Source: Bacteroidota bacterium (GTDB lineage Bacteria; Bacteroidota; Bacteroidia; Chitinophagales; Chitinophagaceae). Taken from it: a stretch of DNA of 6,948 bases. This document shows, piece by piece, positions 1 to 6,948 of the stretch (within the stretch, counting starts at the first letter, position 1; every line of letters starts with the position of its first letter). A program made the translations under genes and the position numbers. The notes under the pieces were generated by a model, which searched no databases, was not told the origin of the DNA, and was given only the letters and a program-made list of their open reading frames with translations. Where the stretch lies: positions 1-6,948 of the forward strand of contig JAEZAY010000190.1 of the NCBI GenBank assembly GCA_023427575.1, written 5' to 3'.

Positions 1-1489
1 TTCTTCTGGCAAATACAAAAGCTTCATTCGGGCTTCTGAAAAAATTCAGATGTTGTTGAATATAAATTCGTTCCAGATCATTTGTTCCATCCAGTTTTAT
101 CAGCGGATCGTTCAGATATTCGTTTATAACAGCATCGCCCGAACCCGAAAAAGCCGTTTCGGATTCAGCCGCTTCAGCGATATCGTTCATCATGCGGATA
201 GATGCTCTTACTCCCTTGTTGTACCAGTCGCTGGCAGTACCACGGGTATCTATACCCGAACCATAACCTTTCTGAATAAACTCGGCAATTAATAATGCCG
301 TTTCCGCTTCAGAAACTATAACATCTTTAAAAAAGCCATCGCTAACATTGTTATACCGGGGTGAAAAGAATTGACGGTTAATCGGCGAAATCAAAAAATA
401 CCGGCTTACCGAATTGCCGGCATTATTATTACCTACGGGGAAAGGGTTTTTAATATAGGAAGCAACGGTTGGATTTACAGTAAAATCAGCGGGTCCGCCC
501 TGAAACTGGATAAGCGGATCGGCCGGATTAATAAATGAAGGAAGGTTTGTACCATATTTCGCAAGGGTGTCGCGATAACTGCCCTGTAAGCCATTTTCTT
601 CAAAATAAATGGGAAGTCGGGGGGCTTCCACTTTTTTCATGAAGTTGATCATCGATGTGGTGCCAAAGCGCTGGCTTCTGTAAGTTATCTCGCCGCCGAT
701 TCCGAATGGCAGGTAGTCTACATTCTGGTACGAAAGTTCTGCATCTTCCGATTCAATGGCTCCTATACTGCTTTGCATAACCTGTTTGAAGATCTCAATG
801 GCCTTTGCATTATCAGCGAGCTCCAGTCTGGCCGCGATCCGCAGCTTAAGCGAGTTGGCAAGTTTTGCCCATTTCGTCCAGTCGCTGTTATAAAAAACAT
901 CCGCCTGACCGTAGCTTGCCTGGTTTGCCGAGTTGGGGTCGGTGAGTGCAGCTATGGCATTGTCAAGTTCCGATAACCAGGTATTAAAATGTTCCTGCTG
1001 GCTGTCGTAAACGGGGCTGAAATTGGCATTATATCTTCCCTGCAAGGATTCGGTATAGGGAATTGAGCCATTCATATCGGTTACCTTAATGCCATGAAGC
1101 ACCTGAAGTACATAGGTAATGGCCGCCATATTCCGGTAATTCTCCCTGTCTTCGCGGGCCTCAATCTGCTTGCGGATTTCAAACAAATTCGGCAGCACCT
1201 GGAGATAGTAGGTATTGTACCGGCTGTTTACATTGCTGGTTAGTTCGTATGGGTCGGTGGTCAGATGCTGGCTGAAGCGCATGAGCTGCTCCATACTTTC
1301 CCAGATCCATTCCGTGCCCTGGTAGGTTATGATCCGGTCTTCGGCATAACTTAATAAAAACCGGATATCGGGCGTGGTCACCACATTGGGATTCGTATTG
1401 ATCTCTCCAAAGTTTTTCTCACAGGAGCTGATGATTGCCGGACCGGCTATCATTCCCATGAATAGCATATATGTGAATCGTTTTTTCAT
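1..1489 (-). CDS. SusD-like surface lipoprotein (SusD-like_2 type), 3' end cut off by window edge
   Basis: This is the substrate-binding lipoprotein partner of the SusC transporter encoded just upstream; it would sit on the outer face of the outer membrane as a lid over the SusC barrel. I read 496 uninterrupted codons from the ATG at 1489 down to base 2, with no stop before the window edge. The N-terminus MKKRFTYMLFMGMIAGPAIISSC is a lipoprotein signal with lipobox I-S-S-C, lipidated Cys at residue 23. Family hallmarks follow: FGEINTNPN (27-35), a helical repeat segment around 118-180 with LHGIKVTDMNGSIPYTE (131-147), and the conserved DWTKWAKLANSLKLRIAARL (203-222). The helical stretch at 472-496 (LERIYIQQHLNFF) normally lies shortly before the end of such proteins, so perhaps 20-50 residues are missing. 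The start lies 33 bases after the susC stop, indicating co-transcription. The sequence does not show the ligand; despite the family name, starch should not be assumed. Confidence 0.93.
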   Translation of the reverse strand, partial: MKKRFTYMLFMGMIAGPAIISSCEKNFGEINTNPNVVTTPDIRFLLSYAEDRIITYQGTEWIWESMEQLMRFSQHLTTDPYELTSNVNSRYNTYYLQVLPNLFEIRKQIEAREDRENYRNMAAITYVLQVLHGIKVTDMNGSIPYTESLQGRYNANFSPVYDSQQEHFNTWLSELDNAIAALTDPNSANQASYGQADVFYNSDWTKWAKLANSLKLRIAARLELADNAKAIEIFKQVMQSSIGAIESEDAELSYQNVDYLPFGIGGEITYRSQRFGTTSMINFMKKVEAPRLPIYFEENGLQGSYRDTLAKYGTNLPSFINPADPLIQFQGGPADFTVNPTVASYIKNPFPVGNNNAGNSVSRYFLISPINRQFFSPRYNNVSDGFFKDVIVSEAETALLIAEFIQKGYGSGIDTRGTASDWYNKGVRASIRMMNDIAEAAESETAFSGSGDAVINEYLNDPLIKLDGTNDLERIYIQQHLNFFRSPNEAFVFARR

Positions 1490-1522
1490 GATAATATGTT
1501 GATCGGTTTACCGGATTGTTTA
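1490..1522 (-). other. susC-susD intercistronic spacer
   Basis: The 33 bases between the susC stop and the susD start hold no terminator. Read on the minus strand, the susC TAA is followed at once by a second in-frame TAA, then a short A/T-rich leader that ends CATATTATC before the susD ATG. There is no purine-rich Shine-Dalgarno sequence, as is common in Bacteroidota. A 3-bp stem (CGG/CCG around a TTTA loop, 1504-1513 on the plus strand) is too short to call. The close spacing supports a single susC-susD transcript. Confidence 0.75.
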
Positions 1523-4500
1523 TTAAAAAGAAGCTCTTAAAGTAAATGTGATGTTTCTTGTTTTGGGTAAAAATCCAACCTCACCGGAAAATGCGGTATT
1601 GTTCGAATTATTCGATGCGGGATTAAAGTTATACGGAAGGGTCTGATGCAGGTAGAACAGATCGCGGCCGATTACTGCCAGCGATAAGCCATTTAACTTT
1701 AAACGCTCGATGATCTGGTTCGGGAACCGGTAACTTAAAGCAACCTGCCTCAACGAGATCCAGGAATTTTCAAGTACCCAGAAATCAGAAACCCCGGTTG
1801 ACGATGATCCATAACGATAAAAAAACTGGGGCGTATGAGTGGGCTCTACAAAACCTTTTTCATACGCTTCGCGGAAGGTCATTCCGCCAACATCCACCTG
1901 GGTGCCATCGGCCTGGGTAACCATCTGGCCCGCTGCAAATACTCCTTCCACTATTCTTCCGTCATCGTAGGTTTTTCCATCGTATTTGCTGGTAAACACG
2001 ATGCCACCGCTTTGTTCATCGCGACCGAAAATACTATTTGGAAACACGCCGGAGTGCGTCCCCTGGCGAAGGCTCATCAATGCGAAGTCGCCACCGATTT
2101 TCGCGTCAATCAATACATTCAGACTAAAATTTTTATAATTAAACGTATTGTCCCAGCCACCGCGGAAATTGGCATTCATATCACCTACATCCTGCCAAAC
2201 ATTGCTGCGTGCGGGAAATGCGGCTCTTGCATCTGAACGCCAGGTAAGAATCGGCAGACCGTTGCGAGGATCACTGATATCCCTTCCGGATCCGTCTTTT
2301 GCCTGGAAAGCAGTGGAATGAATCAGCGTTCTCAAGGTTCCGTACGATTTACCTACGATGGCCCAGGAGCTGATTTCTCCCACATCGGTGCCCGGCAATT
2401 TGTATTCGGTGCGGCCCTGGTACAATTCAACAATCATGTTCCGGTTGTTCGAATAATTGAAGGCGGTGTTCCAGCTGAAATTATTGGTTCGTACCGGTGT
2501 AGCATCAACTGAAAATTCAATTCCACGGTTTTGAATATTTCCGGCATTGATCAGGATCGAAGTAACGCCGGCATCTACCGGGGCGGGAATTTCAAGGATT
2601 TGGTTTTTGGTATTGTCCTGATATAAGGTTAGGTCAAATCCAAGCCGGCTCTGCAGGAAACGCATTTCAAGACCAAATTCTCTGGAGAATTTCCGGGACG
2701 GTTTCAGGTTAGGCTGCAGTACCGAACTGCTGCTGTAGGTAGAAGTTGGAACGCTGCCGCCATTGGCATTACTGAAACCATTAAACGAAAATCCGGGATT
2801 GATGGTATAAGGATCAGTATCGGCGCCGAGCCAGGCAATATTGGCCCGGAATTTTCCATAGCTGATAAATGAGGGGAGTGATTTAAAGGTTTCCGTAAAA
2901 ATCCACGAGAGGCTGGCTGCAGGATAATTATAGAAATTGTTTCCGCTGCCATCGAAATACGTGAGCGCCGAAGACCAGTCGCCTCTCCAGGTTGTATGCA
3001 AATACAACATTTCTTTAAAAGAAAAGTCGGCGCTTGCATACAGCGAATTGAACTTTTTTGAGCTGCTGATACCGCCATCTACAAAGGGGGGATTTTTGGA
3101 ATTGGCAATGAAGTAATTGCCGGGATAATTTAGGCCTCCTCTCGTTTCGGAATATGAAAATGAATTTTCAAACCGCTGCATTTCAGCGCCGATATATCCC
3201 GAGATGCTGAAATCACTGTTTATTTCGCGGTTCATCATCAGCATGGCTTTTAAAAATTTGCTTTGCTTGCTCTCAAATCCCAGTCCGTATAAGCCACCGG
3301 CAAAGTTTTTGCCCTCACCCAGTTCTTTATTTTCTCTTTTAATATTGACGTTATTGAGATTTGCTTCCAGCAGCAACTTCGCCCATGAATTCAGGTTGGC
3401 AGTAACGGTGACCCTTCCACGAACCATCTGCTCTTTCTGCAGGTAATTGTTTTCAAAAAGACTGAACCAAAACCGTGATTCCGGTGCTTTATTGGGTTCA
3501 TTGGGATCATTCAGGTCGGGAGCACCGCCAAAAATACTGGTGTACTTTTCTTTTTGCATCCAGTATTTCGTATCGTAGTTACGGGGAAGCATCCACGTAA
3601 ACAGCTTTCCGAAATTGTACGAGGCGAAAGCATCCAGTCCGCCGAGCCGCGGTGGATTCCGGCCATTGAAGTTGCTGTAGGAAACGCCCGCATCGACATT
3701 GATGGCTTTCGTAAGCTGGTGGGTAGCCCTTACATCAAAAGCATCCTTGGTGAATTTATTGTTCGATACAACACCTTCGCCCTGATTATGGTTGTATGAC
3801 AGGCGGAATGTCGACCGGTCGGTGCCGCCTTCCAGCGCCACATTGGTATTGGTGCCAAGGGCGGTTTGAAAGGCATCCAGAAAATTATTGGGTTGGGGCA
3901 GGTAACGGGTGGGAGTGCCATCGTAATTGCGAACTTCCTGGCCCTTCATCCGTGGCCCCCAGTTTTCGAGCTCGCGGTAGATCTGGCGGTCGATGTATTG
4001 CTCCCCCGTTATTGGATCAGTTGGAAATACCTTGGTTGTCCATGCTTCTTCCGGTTTGTAGTTTGGATCGCGGTTATCCGTAAAAAAGGCGCCTACGGTA
4101 CCCCCTCCAAATTCGTTCTGGAAATCGGGTCCCGCATACGGGTCTACTACGTTTAATGACTGGGTCACAGAAATGCCCACTCCTTTTTTTAATGAACCTT
4201 TTTTGGAAGTGATCAGTATAACCCCATTGATGGCGCGGCTCCCATATAATGCGGCGGCGGCAGATCCTTTTAATACCGAAATGGATTCAAAATCTTCCGG
4301 ATTAAGGTTTTTGAAATCGTTTCCAAAGTCGCGGCCGGTACCGCCAAAAGTACCATTGTCCATGATCACGCCATCTACCACAAAAATGGGCTGATTATTG
4401 GTGCCCAGGGTTGAATTGCCGCGAATCACAATCTTTGAATTGCCGAAAAGGCCGCCTGCACCCTGATCGATTTGAACGCCCGCCACTTTACCCTGTAAGG

Positions 4501-4927
4501 CATTGATGGGATTGATTTCATTGGTGCGGGCTACTTCCGAACCTTTCAATTCAGTTACAGAAAATCCCAATTGTCTTTTTTGTTTAGATACACCCAATGC
4601 AGTTACTACCACACCGCCCAGTTCACTGGTGGCCGGTTGCATTTTTATCTGGATCGTTTCGCCGCTAACGGCCACTTCCTGCGTTTCAAAACCCACTATG
4701 GAAATAACCAGAGTGGCATTGGGACGTACGGTAATGGAAAAAGTTCCATTCGATCCCGAACTCGTTCCATTCGGTGTTCCTTTCTCAACGATGGACGCGC
4801 CCTGCAGGGCTTCGTTTTTTTCGTCGAGCACCGTGCCTGAAACCACCATGTTTTGTTGGGAATAAATTATTCCGTTTGCCGACAGGAATAATAAAAGCAT
4901 AAGCATTCTGATGCAACATTTTTTCAT
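1523..4927 (-). CDS. SusC/RagA-family TonB-dependent outer membrane transporter, complete
   Basis: This is a 1134-residue outer-membrane barrel that imports large or scarce nutrients into the periplasm using TonB-ExbBD energy, working with the SusD-like lipoprotein encoded directly downstream. A signal peptide covers about residues 1-23 (hydrophobic LMLLLFLSANGII, probable cleavage near YS-QQ). A CarboxypepD_reg-like domain follows at about 27-97 (SGTVLDEKNEALQGASI to VGFETQEV). Then comes the family signature GVVVTALGVSKQKRQLGFSV (105-124). The plug domain spans about 125-245, with GKVAGVQI (146-153), PIFVVDGV (180-187) and GSAAAALYGSRAINGVI (221-237). The rest is the beta-barrel, ending in ...TFTLRASF with the terminal Phe expected for BAM-dependent insertion. 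Length is typical. There is no N-terminal STN signalling domain, so no sigma/anti-sigma control is expected. I chose the ATG at 4927 because it begins a normal signal peptide (MKKCCIRMLMLLL); an in-frame Met at residue 8 is a less likely alternative. The substrate cannot be told from sequence alone. Confidence 0.97.
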   Translation of the reverse strand: MKKCCIRMLMLLLFLSANGIIYSQQNMVVSGTVLDEKNEALQGASIVEKGTPNGTSSGSNGTFSITVRPNATLVISIVGFETQEVAVSGETIQIKMQPATSELGGVVVTALGVSKQKRQLGFSVTELKGSEVARTNEINPINALQGKVAGVQIDQGAGGLFGNSKIVIRGNSTLGTNNQPIFVVDGVIMDNGTFGGTGRDFGNDFKNLNPEDFESISVLKGSAAAALYGSRAINGVILITSKKGSLKKGVGISVTQSLNVVDPYAGPDFQNEFGGGTVGAFFTDNRDPNYKPEEAWTTKVFPTDPITGEQYIDRQIYRELENWGPRMKGQEVRNYDGTPTRYLPQPNNFLDAFQTALGTNTNVALEGGTDRSTFRLSYNHNQGEGVVSNNKFTKDAFDVRATHQLTKAINVDAGVSYSNFNGRNPPRLGGLDAFASYNFGKLFTWMLPRNYDTKYWMQKEKYTSIFGGAPDLNDPNEPNKAPESRFWFSLFENNYLQKEQMVRGRVTVTANLNSWAKLLLEANLNNVNIKRENKELGEGKNFAGGLYGLGFESKQSKFLKAMLMMNREINSDFSISGYIGAEMQRFENSFSYSETRGGLNYPGNYFIANSKNPPFVDGGISSSKKFNSLYASADFSFKEMLYLHTTWRGDWSSALTYFDGSGNNFYNYPAASLSWIFTETFKSLPSFISYGKFRANIAWLGADTDPYTINPGFSFNGFSNANGGSVPTSTYSSSSVLQPNLKPSRKFSREFGLEMRFLQSRLGFDLTLYQDNTKNQILEIPAPVDAGVTSILINAGNIQNRGIEFSVDATPVRTNNFSWNTAFNYSNNRNMIVELYQGRTEYKLPGTDVGEISSWAIVGKSYGTLRTLIHSTAFQAKDGSGRDISDPRNGLPILTWRSDARAAFPARSNVWQDVGDMNANFRGGWDNTFNYKNFSLNVLIDAKIGGDFALMSLRQGTHSGVFPNSIFGRDEQSGGIVFTSKYDGKTYDDGRIVEGVFAAGQMVTQADGTQVDVGGMTFREAYEKGFVEPTHTPQFFYRYGSSSTGVSDFWVLENSWISLRQVALSYRFPNQIIERLKLNGLSLAVIGRDLFYLHQTLPYNFNPASNNSNNTAFSGEVGFLPKTRNITFTLRASF

Positions 4928-5346
4928 AAACAGTTGATTGTAGAATTGGTTTGTTAGTGTTCCCGGGATAAACAGAATCGACGATCGCTTATCCTGCTAT
5001 TCCCGGATTTCAAATTGCATGAATGAGACGGTAAAGGGTACTATAAATATTACCCCTTCGGGCTTCCGTACAGCTAACTGAATGAAAGCAACAAATCGGA
5101 AAGATGTTTTGATGTGAATGATGCGGTTTAGGACAGCCACCAGGGCCCGGATTGTTTAATGAAGGGTATTACGGAAAAAAATGCTTTAATAAATATAGTA
5201 CATGCCTGCCATTTCAAAAACGAAAAGATTTGATTTTTATCGGTATCAAAAATGAAAATTGTTGAAAATTTTTCTTACCGTGACGGTCGATATTCTGTTT
5301 CGCTCATCTTTGATTTTGACGTAGATTTATTGATAAGATTCCCGGT
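4928..5346. promoter_or_regulatory. Divergent intergenic region between susC and the GGT-like gene
   Basis: This 419-base spacer separates two divergent genes, so the promoters for both must lie here. I find no protein gene: the only open frames are tiny (about 20 and 11 codons, from ATGs near 5019 and 5082) and look accidental. No tRNA or clear riboswitch fold is seen. The half nearer the GGT-like gene is A/T-rich, with A-runs at 5248-5252, 5255-5258 and 5265-5268. The motif TTCCCGG occurs at 4960, 5000 and 5339. A short inverted repeat GGATAA (4966-4971) / TTATCC (4989-4994) lies in the susC leader side. I could not find a convincing Bacteroidota-type (-33 TTTG, -7 TAnnTTTG) promoter facing susC. 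Confidence 0.6.
5298..5329 (+). promoter_or_regulatory. Possible Bacteroidota-type promoter for the GGT-like gene
   Basis: TTTC at 5298-5301 and TAGATTTA at 5322-5329 are separated by 20 bases. They resemble the Bacteroidota housekeeping promoter (-33 TTTG, -7 TAnnTTTG), with one mismatch in each box. The start of transcription would fall only about a dozen bases before the ATG at 5347, a very short leader. In A/T-rich DNA such near-matches arise by chance, so this is only a candidate. Confidence 0.25.
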
Positions 5347-6948
5347 ATGAAATATGTTCTTTTTTTAGTCTTCAGCATACAACTTTATTCTTTTTCCCAG
5401 CAAACGCAGAAGCCCGTTCTACATGGAAAAAACTGGATGGCCATCACGGGCAAACCGCTGGCGGCAACAGCGGGCTCCATGATTTTTCAGCAGGGAGGCA
5501 ATGCAGTGGACGCATCCTGCGCTATGCTGGCAGCCACCTGTACCATGTGGGATGTGCTGAGCTGGGGCGGTGAAACCCAGGCCCTGATCTACAATCCAAA
5601 AACAAAAAAAGTAATTGCCATTAATGCAATGGGCGTAGCACCGTCGGGAGCAACCGCCGATTTTTTTAAAAGCAAGGGCTATAATTTTCCTCCGGAATAC
5701 GGACCGCTTGCGGCAACTACTCCCGGCACTCCCGGAGGGATCTGTTATATGCTTGCCAATTATGGAACCATGAGTCTTGAACAGGTTCTGAAACCGGCCA
5801 TGGAAATGGCGGCGGGTTATCCGATGGAAACATCAACTGCCAACAGCATCGAACGTCAGAAAGCGCGGATTAAACAATGGCCTTACAGTAAAAAAGTTTT
5901 TCTAACTCATCCGGGAGAACAAAGAGAAGCACCGGAAGGAGGGGAGCTTTTTGTTCAGAAAGACCTGCTGCAAACGCTGACCAAAATGGTGGAAGCCGAA
6001 AGAATGGCCAAAAGGAAAGGGAAGAGTCGAAAGGAAGCCATCATGGCCGCTTACGATCGCTTTTACAGAGGCGATATCGCCCTTGAGATGGTGCGTGGAA
6101 TCCGGGAACAGGGCGGTCTGATTACGATGGAAGACCTTGCAAACTGGAAGCCTCTGGAAGAAGAACCCCTGGTGGTAAACTATAAAGGAATAGATGTTTA
6201 CAAATTGAAACAATGGACCCAGGGTCCGGCCTTGTTGCAGGCCCTGAATATCCTCGAGAATTTCGACCTCAAATCGATGGGCTATAACAGTGTCCAATAT
6301 ATTAACACGGTTTATCAGGCGATGAGCCTGGCATTTGCAGACCGCGATTTTTATTATGGTGATTCGTATCTGCCACCGGATGAACCCATGAAAGGATTGC
6401 AGAGCAAGGAATACGCGAAAGAGCGGGCATCTTTAATCGACACGGCTAAAAATAATGCAGATATCGGCCCGGGTGATCCTTACCGTTATGAGGGCCGGAA
6501 GAATCCCTATGTGGAACTTTTAAAAAGCCGGGGTTATGAAATGGATACATCCAGCCGCAATTTCGCCCCTTCTCATGATCTTCGAAATACTTCATCGCTG
6601 GATGAATACCGCGAACGATTGTGGGCAGGAACAACCACCGTGCAGGCGGCGGATAAAGAAGGCTGGATCGTTTCAATAACACCCAGTGGTGGCTGGATCC
6701 CCGCGGTGATAGCAGGAAACACAGGGGTCGGGTTGAGTCAGCGGATGCAAAGCTTTGTTCTGGATTCTACCATAAATCCTTTTAATGTGGTAGCTCCGGG
6801 TAAAAGGCCACGCGTAACATTAACTCCATCACTTGCCTTAAAAGACGGAAAGCCTTTTCTTTCCTTTGCCGTTCAGGGCGGCGATACCCAGGATCAGAAT
6901 CTGCTTCAGTTTTTCCTGAATATAGTCGAATTTAATATGAACGTTCAG
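5347..6948 (+). CDS. Secreted gamma-glutamyltranspeptidase-family Ntn-hydrolase, 3' end cut off by window edge
   Basis: The first 534 codons of a GGT-family protein are open to the window edge. Family members cleave themselves before a threonine that becomes the N-terminal nucleophile of the small subunit and then hydrolyse or transfer amide-linked groups. Residues 1-17 form a signal peptide (MKYVLFLVFSIQLYSFS), so the enzyme should be periplasmic. Family landmarks are GGNAVDA (50-56), WGGETQALIY (73-82), ATTPGTPGG (123-131), AFADRDFYYGD (329-339), the processing site GTTTVQAADKEG with nucleophile Thr429, GKRPRVTLTP (485-494) and the oxyanion-type GGDTQ (511-515). The residues that bind the gamma-glutamyl group in E. 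coli GGT are not conserved (see findings), which places it among YwrD/cephalosporin-acylase-like relatives rather than classical glutathione hydrolases. The C-terminal remainder of the small subunit is missing. The start is fixed by the signal peptide; no Shine-Dalgarno sequence precedes it. Being divergent from susC, it may act on the imported substrate. Confidence 0.92.
   Translation, partial: MKYVLFLVFSIQLYSFSQQTQKPVLHGKNWMAITGKPLAATAGSMIFQQGGNAVDASCAMLAATCTMWDVLSWGGETQALIYNPKTKKVIAINAMGVAPSGATADFFKSKGYNFPPEYGPLAATTPGTPGGICYMLANYGTMSLEQVLKPAMEMAAGYPMETSTANSIERQKARIKQWPYSKKVFLTHPGEQREAPEGGELFVQKDLLQTLTKMVEAERMAKRKGKSRKEAIMAAYDRFYRGDIALEMVRGIREQGGLITMEDLANWKPLEEEPLVVNYKGIDVYKLKQWTQGPALLQALNILENFDLKSMGYNSVQYINTVYQAMSLAFADRDFYYGDSYLPPDEPMKGLQSKEYAKERASLIDTAKNNADIGPGDPYRYEGRKNPYVELLKSRGYEMDTSSRNFAPSHDLRNTSSLDEYRERLWAGTTTVQAADKEGWIVSITPSGGWIPAVIAGNTGVGLSQRMQSFVLDSTINPFNVVAPGKRPRVTLTPSLALKDGKPFLSFAVQGGDTQDQNLLQFFLNIVEFNMNVQ

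Noticed and set aside
50..292. Plus-strand open frame of 80 codons near the left edge
   Set aside because: It is antisense to the C-terminal part of the SusD-like gene, which reads without interruption on the minus strand.
1504..1513. Small stem CGG-TTTA-CCG between susC and susD as an intercistronic attenuator
   Set aside because: A three-base-pair stem is too weak to be meaningful without comparative support.
1835..2236. Plus-strand open frame of 133 codons
   Set aside because: It lies wholly inside the well-supported susC gene on the other strand and its translation has no family-like features; it is a shadow frame.
3796..4156. Two overlapping plus-strand open frames of about 95 codons
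   Set aside because: Both are antisense to the plug/barrel region of susC; their compositions reflect the opposite-strand codons.
4966..4994. Inverted repeat GGATAA / TTATCC as a possible operator
   Set aside because: Six bases with a 17-base loop is close to what chance gives in a region this size; recorded only as part of the spacer description.
5053..5063. CCCC-TTCG-GG hairpin-like sequence in the susC leader side of the spacer
   Set aside because: Only two or three base pairs can form around the loop, with no T-run or extended stem, so it is neither a terminator nor a supported RNA element.
5019..5117. Tiny plus-strand open frames (about 20 and 11 codons) in the spacer
   Set aside because: They have no ribosome binding context, no recognisable peptide features, and are within the range expected by chance.
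5902..6297. Minus-strand open frame of 131 codons
   Set aside because: It is antisense to the conserved GGT-like coding sequence and has no recognisable protein features or start context.

Overview
The window looks like a chromosomal segment from a member of the Bacteroidota. The evidence is a textbook SusC/SusD outer-membrane pair, no recognisable Shine-Dalgarno sequence before any of the three genes, and A/T-rich start contexts. A Chitinophagales- or Cytophagales-type organism is plausible from the style of the SusC protein (TALGVSKQKRQLGFSVTEL region), but this is inference only.

The layout is simple. From the left edge to 1489, on the minus strand, lies a SusD-family surface lipoprotein of the SusD-like_2 type; it has its start but its last residues are cut off by the window edge. 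From 1523 to 4927, also minus strand, lies a complete 1134-residue SusC/RagA TonB-dependent transporter. Transcription runs susC then susD, with only 33 bases between them, so they almost certainly form one operon. A 419-base spacer (4928-5346) carries no gene and must hold the divergent promoters. From 5347 to the right edge, on the plus strand, lies the first 534 codons of a secreted gamma-glutamyltranspeptidase-family (Ntn-hydrolase) protein, cut off at its C-terminus.

As a functional unit, the SusC barrel and SusD lid would bind a substrate at the cell surface and pull it into the periplasm using TonB energy. The divergent GGT-like enzyme carries an export signal and would act in the periplasm on an amide-type substrate. 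The enzyme keeps the catalytic threonine and the glycine pair of the oxyanion hole, but the residues that hold the gamma-glutamyl group in E. coli GGT are replaced. The cluster may therefore handle an amide or peptide-like compound rather than a glycan or glutathione; that link is inference from gene proximity. No glycoside hydrolase, sigma/anti-sigma pair, mobile element, RNA gene or CRISPR array is visible. The window is mostly ordinary accessory metabolism, and I do not see a clear undescribed system in it.
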